Origin: UBA1413 sp037447215 | Lineage (GTDB): Bacteria; Bacteroidota; Bacteroidia; Bacteroidales; Prolixibacteraceae | Direction of reading: 5' to 3' | Assembly (NCBI GenBank): GCA_037447215.1 | Contig: JBBIHB010000002.1 | Span: 62,001-126,000, forward strand | DNA: 64,000 bases | In this document: one piece after another, positions 1-9,620 of the stretch | Layout of the letters: the number at the start of each line of letters is the position of its first letter | How positions within the stretch are numbered: position 1 is the first letter of the stretch | Notes under the pieces: generated by a model | Told to the model about the DNA's origin: nothing | Seen by the model: only the letters and a program-made list of their open reading frames with translations | Database searches by the model: none | Made by a program: the position numbers and the translations under genes

Positions 1-1
1 A

Positions 2-700
2 ATTGTTCCGAAGGGTTCAGGAAATGACCGTTATAAATCATTAATTGAAATCCTCGAAGAAAAATCAAGTGGAAAAGAGCCGGTTAGCAATTTGGGGTTG
101 CCGGTAAAACAAGTAGTTACAGATGATTTTCTGCTGGTTACCATTAATGGGGATATCAAAAGGTACGTGTTCAATATTGGTGGATTGGGTCTCGATTCGC
201 AGACACTTATCGAATATGAAGCCATGCGTAAATATATGATACCACCATCGCTCAAATACTTCGGGGCAGCCACATCGGCAATCAATAAGCTTAATGGTTA
301 CAAAGGCATGGTTAATTATTCGGCCGGCAAATATTTAGCAGAAACGGCCGAGCCCATCATGTTCCTTTTTATGCTTGGTAAGTATTTTGGGGGTGGAATG
401 CCTATCAACCAACGGCTTATCGAAAATGATGGCAGGTTTGAATCGGTAATTCTAAGTCGTGGCACAAATTTAAAACTTTACCGCTCACTTATTGGTATTT
501 CCCTTCTGAAACAAGACCAATACACCAATCCAATTGTAAAATATCTTGATCCGGTTGAATCAGCTGAACTGGAAGTGTTGAGCGCCGATAAATTCTATTT
601 TGAAAGCGATGGCGAAGTCCTTTCTAAAAATAGTAAACCGGTTGAAGTGAGGCACATCAAGGTTGAGGTTGCCGGCAAAATCAATTACCTTCTTGAATAA
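2..700 (+). CDS. Lipid kinase of the diacylglycerol kinase/YegS family (5' partial)
   Basis: The reading frame is open from base 2 and ends at TAA 698-700, so the start lies outside the window. The first visible residues include PKGSGND, matching the G-(T/S)-G-N-D nucleotide-binding motif of the DAGK catalytic domain. Around nucleotides 385-470 a GKYFGGGM...DGRFESVIL stretch resembles the C-terminal beta-sandwich of YegS/DgkB-like lipid kinases. The family phosphorylates diacylglycerol or related lipids at the membrane face with ATP. The fragment holds 232 residues of a protein that is usually about 290-310 long, so roughly the N-terminal 60-80 residues are missing. The exact substrate is not readable. 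Confidence 0.75.
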   Translation: MVPKGSGNDRYKSLIEILEEKSSGKEPVSNLGLPVKQVVTDDFLLVTINGDIKRYVFNIGGLGLDSQTLIEYEAMRKYMIPPSLKYFGAATSAINKLNGYKGMVNYSAGKYLAETAEPIMFLFMLGKYFGGGMPINQRLIENDGRFESVILSRGTNLKLYRSLIGISLLKQDQYTNPIVKYLDPVESAELEVLSADKFYFESDGEVLSKNSKPVEVRHIKVEVAGKINYLLE

Positions 701-718
701 CTTCATGATATTCGGTGA

Positions 719-886
719 ATATTGATACATGGCGGAGTTGTCAGGTGATACAAACGTTTCCTTGCCGATATCAGGTTAGGTGACGGAACTTTTATAACAG
801 CGCATTGCCCGAACAGCGGCTCAATGATGAGCTGCTTCACAGAAGGTGCCGAAGAATATGTTTCAGTAACAACATACCCATTATGA
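719..886 (+). pseudogene. sfsA: Relic of sfsA (sugar fermentation stimulation / DNA-binding protein)
   Basis: In the frame starting at 719 the translation gives YKRFLADIRLGDG followed by ITAHCPNSGSMM. This matches the strongly conserved N-terminal core of SfsA (YKRFLAD...HCPNTGAM). The frame is broken: TGA at 746-748 lies directly before the YKR motif (probably a mutated Arg or Gly codon), and another TGA at 884-886 ends the match. The C-terminal two thirds of SfsA, which carry the catalytic-like domain, are not found in the following 200 bases. Only about 45 residues of homology survive, so this is a decayed remnant and not a working gene. Bases 887-1060 show nothing else I can support. Confidence 0.72.
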
Positions 887-1060
887 AAAACCTCTGATTA
901 TTGATCCTGGTTATGCTTCTGTTCTCGATATTGTAACATTGAATGGTGTTGAATTTTTTGCACTTTGGACGTAGTTAGCAAGGATGGAATTTCACTGAAC
1001 GGGTAGAATTCCGGAAAAATATGGCAAGTATTAAATTTAAACTTGAATTTTTTATCCCTT

Positions 1061-1078
1061 TACATTTGACTACATTTG
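1061..1078 (+). promoter_or_regulatory. Candidate -7 elements upstream of secA
   Basis: TACATTTG occurs twice (1061-1068 and 1071-1078), each matching the Bacteroidota -7 consensus TAnnTTTG. The second copy ends 36 bases before the secA ATG. No TTG sits at the ideal 19-base spacing, so the -33 half is weak and the call rests on the -7 element alone. Confidence 0.45.
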
Positions 1079-1114
1079 CATCTTAATTTTGTAACAGCAT
1101 AATTCTTTCGATAT

Positions 1115-4100
1115 ATGGCATTCGTAACAAAAATACTCAGCAAGATACTGGGAAACAAATCAACCCGCGATATCAACGAAATCAATCCCATTGTTGATGC
1201 AATAAAAGCCGAATATTCAAGGATAACTTCGTTCAGTAACGACCAACTGCGTGATGAAACCGACCGGCTGAGAAACATTATCAGGGAACGTATAAAATCC
1301 GAAAACGATGAAATTGAACAGCTGAAGTTAAAAGTAGAAGAAGTTGAAATTCAGGAGAGTGAAAAAATATATGAAAGGATTGATAAACTTGAAGAAATTA
1401 TTATTGAAAAGATTGAAACTGTTCTGAAGGAAATACTTCCTACTGCCTTTGCCATTGTAAAAGAAACTGCAAACCGTTTTTTCCTGAACGAGGAAGTGGT
1501 GGTTACAGCCCGCAGCTACGACCGTGACCTGGCAACTACGCGATCAAGTATTGTGATCGACGGGGATAAGGCAATATGGTCGAACCGCTGGATGGCTGGT
1601 GGAAATGAAATTAAGTGGGACATGGTGCATTACGATGTGCAGCTGATTGGCGGTGTTGTTCTTCATCAGGGTAAAATAGCCGAAATGGCTACCGGAGAGG
1701 GAAAAACCCTTGTGGCCACCTTGCCTGTTTTTCTGAACGCACTGGCCGGAAGGGGAGTACATGTGGTTACAGTGAATGATTACCTCTCGAAACGCGACTC
1801 CGAGTGGATGGGGCCAATATATGAATTTCACGGGTTGAAGGTGGATTGTATAGACAAACATCAGCCCAATTCTGAAGCCCGACGAAATGCCTATCATGCC
1901 GATATTACCTATGGTACCAATAATGAATTCGGATTCGACTACCTGCGCGACAATATGGCCATTAATCCAAACGACCTGGTACAGCGCAAACATCATTATG
2001 CCATTGTAGATGAGGTCGATTCGGTATTGATTGACGATGCCCGTACTCCGCTTATCATTTCAGGTCCTGTACCGAAAGGTGAGAACCAGCAGTTTGAAGA
2101 GTTGAAACCTTATGTTGAAAGACTTTTCAAAGCTCAACGCGACCTTTTTAACAATGTTTTCACCGAAGCCCGCCGTTTGCTCACCAAACCCAATGCAACC
2201 GAAGATGAGAAAAAAGAGGGAGGACTGCTCCTGCTCCGTGCCCATAAAGGATTACCAAAAAATAAATCATTGATAAAATTCCTGAGCGAAGAGGGAATGA
2301 AGGCTATCCTGTTGAAAACCGAGAATTTCTATATGCAGGATAACAACAAGAATATGCATATTGTAACCGATCCGCTCTTTTTTGTGATTGAAGAGAAGCT
2401 AAATTCAGTTGACCTGACGGATAAAGGTATTGACCTGATATCTGCCGGTTTTGATGATCCTTCGTTCTTTATCCTACCCGATATGGGTGCTATGATGGCC
2501 GACATCGAGAATGCCAACTTAACACCTGAAGAGAAATTGGAGAAAAAGGATGCTCTTTTGCAAGATTATGCAGTTAAATCGGAAAGGGTACACACCATTA
2601 ACCAGTTGCTGAAGGCTTACACCATGTTCGAAAAGGATGTGGAGTATGTGGTAATCGACAACAAAGTGAAAATTGTAGATGAACAAACCGGACGCATTAT
2701 GGAAGGGCGCAGGTACTCCGACGGGCTGCACCAGGCCATCGAAGCCAAAGAGCGGGTGAAGGTGGAAGCTGCCACACAAACCTTTGCAACCATTACCCTG
2801 CAGAATTATTTCAGGATGTACCATAAACTGGCAGGTATGACTGGTACGGCCGAAACCGAAGCAGGGGAATTGTGGAACATATACAAGCTTGAGGTGGTTG
2901 TAATTCCCACAAACCGGTTAGTTGTCAGACTCGACCACGAAGATTTGGTTTACAAAACCAAACGTGAAAAATATAATGCAGTAATTCAGGAAATCGAAAA
3001 CCTGAATAAAGCAGGACGTCCGGTTCTTGTAGGAACTACCTCGGTCGAAATATCGGAATTGCTGAGCCGGATGCTGAAAATCAAAACGATTCATCATAAT
3101 GTTCTCAACGCAAAACTGCATGCCCGCGAAGCTGAGATCGTTGCTGAAGCCGGACGCGCCGGTATGGTAACCATTGCTACCAATATGGCCGGAAGGGGTA
3201 CCGATATAAAAATTACGCCCGAAGTAAAGCAGGCAGGTGGTTTGGCAATCATTGGGACAGAGCGTCATGAATCCCGCCGGGTTGACCGGCAGTTGAGGGG
3301 CCGTGCAGGACGCCAGGGCGATCCTGGATCATCGCAGTTCTTTGTATCCCTCGAAGATGACCTGATGAGGCTTTTCGGTTCCGACCGTATTGCCGGAATC
3401 ATGGACCGCCTCGGGTTAAAAGAGGGTGAAGTTATTCAACATTCAATGATATCAAAATCGATCGAACGGGCGCAGAAAAAAGTTGAAGAAAACAACTTCG
3501 GAATCAGGAAGCGGTTGCTCGAATACGACGACGTAATGAATTCGCAAAGGGAAGTGGTTTATAAAAAGCGCCGCCATGCCTTGTTTGGCGAACGCCTCGA
3601 AGTCGATATTCTCAATATGATGTATGATTCGGTTGAAAACCTGGTAAATGAATATCAGGGAGGTGGCGATTTTGAAGATTTCAATCTCGAAGTAATGCGG
3701 CTTCTTTCAATTGAATCGCCGGTTAAGGCAGATGAATTTAACAGATTGAATGCCAACGAAATAACCGAAAGAATATACCATGCAATGATTGATACATACA
3801 ACCGAAAGGTGCAGACCATTGCCAAGAATGCTTATCCAGTTATTAAAGAAGTATATGAGAAAAAATCACATATATACACCAACATTGTTGTTCCGATTAC
3901 TGATGGACGCAGGCTGTTCCAGATCATCTGCAACCTCGAGAAAGCCTATCAGAACAAAGGACGGGAGCTTGTAAAATCATATCAGAAACAGATTGTGCTC
4001 AATACATTCGACGAAGCCTGGAAAGAACAATTGAGGGAAATGGACGACCTGAAACAATCGGTGCAAAATGCTACCTATGAGCAGAAAGACCCGTTGCTGA

Positions 4101-4432
4101 TCTATAAATTTGAATCGTTCAACCTGTTTAAAACAATGGTCAATAAGGTGAATAAGGATATTGTTTCAACACTGATGAAAGGCCATATCCCGATTCAGAG
4201 TCCCGATCAGGTGCGTGAAGCTGCCGAAGCCCGCAGGACAGATATGAGCCGGTACCGCACCCAGAAAAGTGAACTGGTAGGTTCGGGAAATGCTAAGGAA
4301 GGCGCCAACAGTCAGACCCAGGAGCGGACCCGACCTGAGCCAATACGGGTCGAAAAAAGGGTAGGCCGTAATGATCCATGCCCTTGCGGAAGTGGCAAAA
4401 AATTCAAACAATGCCATGGTTCAAATTTATAA
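1115..4432 (+). CDS. secA: Preprotein translocase ATPase SecA
   Basis: SecA is the peripheral ATPase that drives unfolded preproteins through SecYEG. At 1,105 residues it is longer than the E. coli protein (901), as is normal in Bacteroidota. Residues around 45-110 form a charged coiled insertion. Walker A (GEGKT) lies near residue 194, the Walker B/DEAD-like DEVDS near 300, and the helicase motif TNMAGRGTD near 690. The C-terminus carries the zinc-binding tail CPCGSGKKFKQCHG, which in other bacteria binds SecB and phospholipid. The ATG at 1115 starts the conserved N-terminus. lgt follows 53 bases downstream on the same strand, joining secretion with lipoprotein maturation. Confidence 0.98.
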   Translation: MAFVTKILSKILGNKSTRDINEINPIVDAIKAEYSRITSFSNDQLRDETDRLRNIIRERIKSENDEIEQLKLKVEEVEIQESEKIYERIDKLEEIIIEKIETVLKEILPTAFAIVKETANRFFLNEEVVVTARSYDRDLATTRSSIVIDGDKAIWSNRWMAGGNEIKWDMVHYDVQLIGGVVLHQGKIAEMATGEGKTLVATLPVFLNALAGRGVHVVTVNDYLSKRDSEWMGPIYEFHGLKVDCIDKHQPNSEARRNAYHADITYGTNNEFGFDYLRDNMAINPNDLVQRKHHYAIVDEVDSVLIDDARTPLIISGPVPKGENQQFEELKPYVERLFKAQRDLFNNVFTEARRLLTKPNATEDEKKEGGLLLLRAHKGLPKNKSLIKFLSEEGMKAILLKTENFYMQDNNKNMHIVTDPLFFVIEEKLNSVDLTDKGIDLISAGFDDPSFFILPDMGAMMADIENANLTPEEKLEKKDALLQDYAVKSERVHTINQLLKAYTMFEKDVEYVVIDNKVKIVDEQTGRIMEGRRYSDGLHQAIEAKERVKVEAATQTFATITLQNYFRMYHKLAGMTGTAETEAGELWNIYKLEVVVIPTNRLVVRLDHEDLVYKTKREKYNAVIQEIENLNKAGRPVLVGTTSVEISELLSRMLKIKTIHHNVLNAKLHAREAEIVAEAGRAGMVTIATNMAGRGTDIKITPEVKQAGGLAIIGTERHESRRVDRQLRGRAGRQGDPGSSQFFVSLEDDLMRLFGSDRIAGIMDRLGLKEGEVIQHSMISKSIERAQKKVEENNFGIRKRLLEYDDVMNSQREVVYKKRRHALFGERLEVDILNMMYDSVENLVNEYQGGGDFEDFNLEVMRLLSIESPVKADEFNRLNANEITERIYHAMIDTYNRKVQTIAKNAYPVIKEVYEKKSHIYTNIVVPITDGRRLFQIICNLEKAYQNKGRELVKSYQKQIVLNTFDEAWKEQLREMDDLKQSVQNATYEQKDPLLIYKFESFNLFKTMVNKVNKDIVSTLMKGHIPIQSPDQVREAAEARRTDMSRYRTQKSELVGSGNAKEGANSQTQERTRPEPIRVEKRVGRNDPCPCGSGKKFKQCHGSNL

Positions 4433-4485
4433 CCAGATTGAAAATATATATTTAATTAAATTTATTTAATTTCAAATCATTCAGC

Positions 4486-5301
4486 ATGTTATCATTATTA
4501 AATTTCATTCATTGGAACGTCGATCCGGAATTGATAAGGGTTGGTTCATTTGCAGTAAGATGGTATGGACTTCTTTTTGCATCGGGATTCCTGATTGGCT
4601 ATTATATTGGGGAAAAAATGCTGAAATCGGAAGGTGTAGGACAGAAATGGATTGACAGTCTCTTTTTTTACATCATAATTGCCACTATTGTTGGCGCCAG
4701 GCTTGGACATGTTTTCTTTTACGGATGGGAATATTATTCGCAACATCCGGGCGAAATTTTCAAAGTCTGGCATGGAGGGCTTGCCAGCCATGGAGGAGCA
4801 ATTGGAATCCTGGTAGCGCTTTATATACATTCCAGGTTGATTACCAAACGTACAATGTTATGGTCGCTCGACAGGATTGTAGTACCCACCGCACTTGTTG
4901 GTGCTTTTATCCGGTTAGGGAACCTGATGAACTCTGAGATTTACGGCATTGAAACCACCCTGCCATGGGGATTTATTTTTGAAAGGAATGCCGAAACTGT
5001 TGCCAAGCATCCCACGCAACTCTACGAGGCATTATTTTACCTGATTTCATTTGGAATACTGATGTATATGTATTGGCGTACCCGCTCCAAAAACAGGCCC
5101 GGCCTTATTTTAGGCGCCTTCTTTATCCTTATATTCGCATCACGGTTTGTCATCGAATTTATTAAAGAAGATCAGGAAGCTTTCGAGGCCGGAATGTTGC
5201 TGAATATGGGACAATGGTTGAGCATACCATTTGTTGTTGGCGGAATGTATCTGATATACAGGGCTTTGATCAGGCCTGAACAAGTCTTTAAGAATCAATA
5301 A
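4486..5301 (+). CDS. lgt: Prolipoprotein diacylglyceryl transferase Lgt
   Basis: Lgt moves the diacylglyceryl group of phosphatidylglycerol onto the lipobox cysteine of prolipoproteins in the inner membrane. The 271-residue protein has about seven hydrophobic segments, the HGG core in the loop GGLASHGGAIG, the Lgt signature region RLGNLMNSEIYG with its essential Arg and Asn/Glu residues, and the conserved HPTQLYEA loop. Length and motif order are standard. The gene lies 53 bases after secA and is probably expressed with it. Several SPII lipoproteins encoded nearby (5303-7404, 58917-59540) would be its substrates. Confidence 0.97.
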   Translation: MLSLLNFIHWNVDPELIRVGSFAVRWYGLLFASGFLIGYYIGEKMLKSEGVGQKWIDSLFFYIIIATIVGARLGHVFFYGWEYYSQHPGEIFKVWHGGLASHGGAIGILVALYIHSRLITKRTMLWSLDRIVVPTALVGAFIRLGNLMNSEIYGIETTLPWGFIFERNAETVAKHPTQLYEALFYLISFGILMYMYWRTRSKNRPGLILGAFFILIFASRFVIEFIKEDQEAFEAGMLLNMGQWLSIPFVVGGMYLIYRALIRPEQVFKNQ

Positions 5302-5302
5302 T

Positions 5303-6340
5303 TCAATTTTTCTCCGATTTATTCAGGCGTTCAATATCCTTTTTCCGGTCATTGAGGATTTTCTTGTAACTACGGACAAGTTCATTTTCGTTCTTATTCC
5401 GGTAAACTTTGGTCAATTCTTCAGCTTTGGATATCCAATCATATGCAAGGTCTATCCTATCTGATATTTCGGAAGCAAGCGCCATATTTAAACGGGCACT
5501 GACGGCAAGCCTTCCATAACGTTCCGGAGTAAAACGTTTCCAGATTTCTGAAGCTTTATCCCATTCATTTTCAAAGGCATAGTCGGCTGCCATACTGAAT
5601 TCCTTCATGGGAGGCACAACAATAACACGTTGTGCGGTTTCCCAGTACGTGTTAAATTTCTTTGCAAAATTTTCAGCATAAGTTTCGGCTGCCAGTTCCA
5701 TAGCAGTTATCCAAGGCGGTATCATTGTACCAGTCCTGTCTGCTAAGCTAAGATTTGTGGTCCAGAAAAGGGTGTCAACCACTTGTTCATGTTGAAGCAA
5801 TTCTCCGGTTAACCCATCATAAAGTGCCCAAATTCCGGCAATTGTTACATCCGCCGATTCGTCGGGGCCACTTATGTAGGAATACCATGAATACATATAA
5901 GTCAGAGTCTCGAGCAAAATGATTTTTTGGGTACCTGAAGTTCTTGCTAAGTTCTGTATAACCTCTCGAGAAAGGGGTACAATCTTCTGACCTGTCATTC
6001 GCGGAAGGGAATAATAATCAAATACATAGATACTGGAGCTGATTTTCTGTAATTCGGGCTGTGAAGCAAGGATATTCAGTATTCTTATTGAAACTATACT
6101 GTCGATATTTGCCTTTTTGCCACGTATATCATATTTTAAAGTGTAATTGTCGCGAATGTAATATTGAAGGGTATCGTTTTCATACTTGAAGTTACGGTAT
6201 ATAAGCGCTAAGGATGAATTTTCAGGAATATCAATCATTTTCGGACTTAGCACTTCAATGGGTAACTCCCTGTAAACCGTGCAGGAATAAAGGAAAACCA
6301 AAAAAGCGGGCAATAAGATTATTTTGCATCTTCGAATCAT
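5303..6340 (-). CDS. Lipoprotein with C-terminal TPR-like region (DUF6340-type)
   Basis: The N-terminus is a lipoprotein signal peptide (hydrophobic stretch ending FLYSC, Cys near residue 20). A domain starting REPIEV-like (RELPIEVLSPK) follows, with the motif LALIYRNF. The last about 100 residues look like a helical TPR pair in which 'NMALASEISDRIDLAYDW' reads as a TPR helix. From memory this resembles the Bacteroidota family annotated DUF6340; function unknown. It overlaps the upstream gene 6337-7404 by four bases (ATGA-type), so the two are translationally coupled, and it is a diverged paralogue of that gene. Its 3' end meets lgt with one base between the convergent stops. Confidence 0.7.
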   Translation of the reverse strand: MIRRCKIILLPAFLVFLYSCTVYRELPIEVLSPKMIDIPENSSLALIYRNFKYENDTLQYYIRDNYTLKYDIRGKKANIDSIVSIRILNILASQPELQKISSSIYVFDYYSLPRMTGQKIVPLSREVIQNLARTSGTQKIILLETLTYMYSWYSYISGPDESADVTIAGIWALYDGLTGELLQHEQVVDTLFWTTNLSLADRTGTMIPPWITAMELAAETYAENFAKKFNTYWETAQRVIVVPPMKEFSMAADYAFENEWDKASEIWKRFTPERYGRLAVSARLNMALASEISDRIDLAYDWISKAEELTKVYRNKNENELVRSYKKILNDRKKDIERLNKSEKN

Positions 6341-7404
6341 GGTTGGGCGATTTCCTGTTTTCTGATGTTTAATCTTTCGATGTAGTTGTACGTAACCGGT
6401 CTGTACATGGTTTCATAAGATTTTAGTGCCCAACGGATGGCTTCTTCTATATCTCCAAACATTTCGTAGGCCAGGGCAAGGTTGAATTCTGCCTTGCTTT
6501 TCAGTGATTTTGGGCTTGATCCGGCAAGTTTTTTCCATAAATCAGATGCTCCCTGCCAGTCGTTCAGGGTAACCAGCTGATGGGCCCTTTCAAGCATGGG
6601 ATGCCCTTTGGCGAAATAATTGCGCTGGGAAGTACTCCACTGTGGGGCTATTTTTTCCGAATAGTTGAGCACTGCATGGATCCCCGCTTCAATTAATGCC
6701 CCTTTCACAGTGGTAAACCGTTTAAACAAATCCCTGATATCCAAATCGGAATCTTCCCAGTAAAGGGTATCTGAAACCACAATATTCGAAATCAAACGCT
6801 TTTCAAAAGGGTAATAAATCCTGAACATAGTTTCGTAAGCTATAGTTATATCGGCCATATAAACCGGGAAAAAATCGTTGCTGCTCTGGTTAAACACCGA
6901 CATTCTCCTGTACTTTGTAACCAGGTGATGGTTGAAATAATCAAGCGATAAAATTGCGTCTGTATTATAAACATGAACCAACGAATCGGCTTCTTCCCAT
7001 GATAGTGCAGTTGGGATATATCTGTAGGAATTAATATTAGGGAATCTGTTTTCAGGTATCACTACATCGAACCTACCCGATTCAAAAAGGATATTCCCCA
7101 GGGCAATCAAAAGTGTATCTGATGCTTTTAAATCGAGCAAAACAGTATCCACATTAAACTGTCGTTGGTAAAAAACCTGTTGTAGTGAGTCACCCCTGAA
7201 GTCTTTGAATCGGCTGTTGGCCGCTCGATTAATTAAAGTAAGACTTTGAATTTCATTTGGTATTCTCTCTTTTGGCAATGTCGCTACTTCAATGGGTATC
7301 GTCCGCATTGTACTGCAGGAAGAAAATAGTAAAATCACAATAATTAGCATCTGGAAAATTCTCCTGAAACTTAAATTATTTGGATATATTTTATAATAAT
7401 TCAT
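6337..7404 (-). CDS. Lipoprotein with C-terminal TPR-like region (paralogue of next gene)
   Basis: It starts with a hydrophobic signal and lipobox (LLFSSC, Cys near residue 30), then the sequence RTIPIEVATLPKERIP, which parallels RELPIEVLSPK in the neighbour at 5303-6340. Both proteins share the ALxLINRxxNxRF/ALIYRNFKYE start of the mature domain, a central region with W-E-x-A-D/S-like elements, and a C-terminal TPR (FNLALAYEMFGDIEEAIRWA here). At 355 residues it is close to its partner's 345. The pair looks like a tandem duplication encoding two envelope lipoproteins, possibly partners in a complex. Function is not known. Confidence 0.7.
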   Translation of the reverse strand: MNYYKIYPNNLSFRRIFQMLIIVILLFSSCSTMRTIPIEVATLPKERIPNEIQSLTLINRAANSRFKDFRGDSLQQVFYQRQFNVDTVLLDLKASDTLLIALGNILFESGRFDVVIPENRFPNINSYRYIPTALSWEEADSLVHVYNTDAILSLDYFNHHLVTKYRRMSVFNQSSNDFFPVYMADITIAYETMFRIYYPFEKRLISNIVVSDTLYWEDSDLDIRDLFKRFTTVKGALIEAGIHAVLNYSEKIAPQWSTSQRNYFAKGHPMLERAHQLVTLNDWQGASDLWKKLAGSSPKSLKSKAEFNLALAYEMFGDIEEAIRWALKSYETMYRPVTYNYIERLNIRKQEIAQP

Positions 7405-7453
7405 ATATTTATCAAAAATAAATGTTTAAATCCCGATAATTTTGGAATCTGCC

Positions 7454-9544
7454 TTAATAGATTCCCCAGAATTTCCTCAGAAACCATTCCAAACTTAAAA
7501 TAGAAAGAATAATGAAGAATATCCATTTCAGGTTAATTATTTCACGTAAAAGCGATTGAAAATAGCTGAAAGGCTTAATGCTTGTATTTGTTAAAACATC
7601 GTTTATCAATTTTTCTGATTCGTCTGGAAGATAAAAACCCCCGCCAGTTTGCATAGCAAGCTGGTACAACATCCGGTGGTTTGCTTCGGTCTCAAGCTGT
7701 TCAATATTTACCGGCATAACTGCAAAATGCCCAGTTTCAGTGTAAGTTTGGCCACCAATTTCTACATTAGCTTCAAAATGGTACTCTCCGGGAGGGAAAA
7801 TTCCTGCATCGAGCCGGTAGAAATGGGATCCGCGGTCAAACAGGTACGTATATTCCTGCCGGATCGAATCCCTTATGATCAGGTTTACCTCGGGCGTGTT
7901 AACAGGCTCATAGGCATCGTTGTACACTTCGGCAGTCATCCGGATCGATTCCGTTTCATGAAACACTGGCCTGAAGCCAATGACAAAATTATCTTCGTTG
8001 TCGCGGTTAGCGAGATACTGTACAAGTTTGTCAATGAGTTCGTTAAACTCTTCATGGCTCTCGCTCATAATGTAATTGTACATACGCCATCTCCAGATAC
8101 CTTCTCCAAAAATAATTCCGGCTTTAACTCCGTTCCGGTTTGCTACGGCCATCAGCGGGCGGTCAGTTTCAATATTTCTAAGCCTTTGATATGTAATAAC
8201 ATTCCACAATTGATTGAGTTGATATTGTGCAAAAGGAACTTTCAGTGGAGGATACCGTTCAAGGTTCCCCATCAATTTTTCGCTTAAAGTAAACGATACA
8301 AATGACTTATTTATAATTGGTTGTGCTTCTTCCATATTGCCCGCCTGCAAATTGATTTCTATTCCATAACCTGTCAGGTTGAATTGCTGGATATGAGTCT
8401 GGCTGCCAATGATCATCAAAACCGGAATCCTGTTGCGGTTTGCTTCCTCGAAAATAAATCGCCCTGATTGTGAGGATGAAGGAATCTGGTTCAGGATAAT
8501 CAGGTTGAAGTCCTTAAGGTTAGCAGGATAAGGCTCTTCTGTAAAGAGTGAAACATCGTAATTTATGCGGCATTCGAGTGCGTCCTTTAAAGCTCCGGCA
8601 TCGGGGTGAGTGCCGTTCGAAATAATGATGATTTTTTGCTTGTTTTCCAATACGTTTATTACAAACCGCATTGAATTATTTAACGTATTCTGTTCATCAA
8701 CATCGCTTTCAATGGATACCGTGTAAAACTGAAGTCCTTTTTTTTCTGCATCGAGATAGGTTACGATAGTTCTGAACCCGTCATTGGCTCCTGAAAAGAT
8801 ATTCTCGCTGTAAACAGTCTCACCCCGGTATTCGATGGAAAATCGAAGGTTCTGGCCTGGTATTCCCTGGTATTTAATATCTGCTTCAACCGGAAATTTA
8901 TTCCCAAGGAAAGCGTTCCGGTTTACCCTGATATCCGAAATCCTGGCATCGCGATAGGCGGTTGTATCACCCAGGGCAAGGGTATAAACAGGATATGTCA
9001 GTTGCTTTGCTGCATATAGCGGATTTTCACCCTTATTGTAAATTCCGTCGCCTACAATCAGAAATGCACCTACATTTTCGTTAAAATGATTGTTGTATAC
9101 AGCCTGTATCACATCGCTGTATGCTGATCGCCTTTCGCTGAAATCAGGTTCATTATTGCGTATCACTTCTTCTCCGAACGTATAGGTAACTACCTCATTT
9201 TTTTCGGCGAGGCTTTCGTTCAATGAAGACATCAATGAAGTAATTTCTTCACTGTTTGCTTCTATGTTACTTATTCCCGTTACAGAGGAGGAATTGTCAA
9301 TGGCTACTACAATTACCGGATTACGGATTACCCGTCGGAGGGTTTTTAACAGGGGGCCTGTTAGCAAAAAAGCTATAAAGAAAATTGCCATAAACCTCAA
9401 AGCGATCAGCAATTTTTTCTGCCAGGGTGTCAATTCAGCAATATCATGGCTACGATTATACAGCAGAATGGTTATGCCTGATGCGATGAGCAAACTTACA
9501 AGAAGTATTAATCCCCAATATTTTTCATTGAATACTAATTCCAA
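7454..9544 (-). CDS. Membrane protein with von Willebrand A-like domain
   Basis: Two membrane segments (about residues 10-30 and 45-65) precede a VWA-like domain whose metal site DNSSS (DxSxS, 83-87) is intact. A middle section (KQKIIIISNG ... FNLIILNQIP ... VLMIIGSQ) has the alternating pattern of a class I glutamine-amidotransferase-like fold without a clear Cys. One more membrane helix lies at the very C-terminus. This layout resembles large BatA-like VWA proteins of Bacteroidota. The only start codon before the first membrane helix is TTG at 9542-9544, because an in-frame TAA lies five codons upstream. It is transcribed away from the M28 peptidase. The role is unknown; envelope location is likely. 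Confidence 0.7.
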   Translation of the reverse strand: MELVFNEKYWGLILLVSLLIASGITILLYNRSHDIAELTPWQKKLLIALRFMAIFFIAFLLTGPLLKTLRRVIRNPVIVVAIDNSSSVTGISNIEANSEEITSLMSSLNESLAEKNEVVTYTFGEEVIRNNEPDFSERRSAYSDVIQAVYNNHFNENVGAFLIVGDGIYNKGENPLYAAKQLTYPVYTLALGDTTAYRDARISDIRVNRNAFLGNKFPVEADIKYQGIPGQNLRFSIEYRGETVYSENIFSGANDGFRTIVTYLDAEKKGLQFYTVSIESDVDEQNTLNNSMRFVINVLENKQKIIIISNGTHPDAGALKDALECRINYDVSLFTEEPYPANLKDFNLIILNQIPSSSQSGRFIFEEANRNRIPVLMIIGSQTHIQQFNLTGYGIEINLQAGNMEEAQPIINKSFVSFTLSEKLMGNLERYPPLKVPFAQYQLNQLWNVITYQRLRNIETDRPLMAVANRNGVKAGIIFGEGIWRWRMYNYIMSESHEEFNELIDKLVQYLANRDNEDNFVIGFRPVFHETESIRMTAEVYNDAYEPVNTPEVNLIIRDSIRQEYTYLFDRGSHFYRLDAGIFPPGEYHFEANVEIGGQTYTETGHFAVMPVNIEQLETEANHRMLYQLAMQTGGGFYLPDESEKLINDVLTNTSIKPFSYFQSLLREIINLKWIFFIILSILSLEWFLRKFWGIY

Positions 9545-9620
9545 AATAAAAAGGCTTTACATTAAGAGCCCGTAAAATTAGCAAAGTGCTGCAGATTTTA
9601 AAGATTTAAGGTAATATTGC

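Noticed and set aside
1544..3268. Frames opposite secA
   Set aside because: Shadow frames in a strongly coding gene; no motifs or start context.
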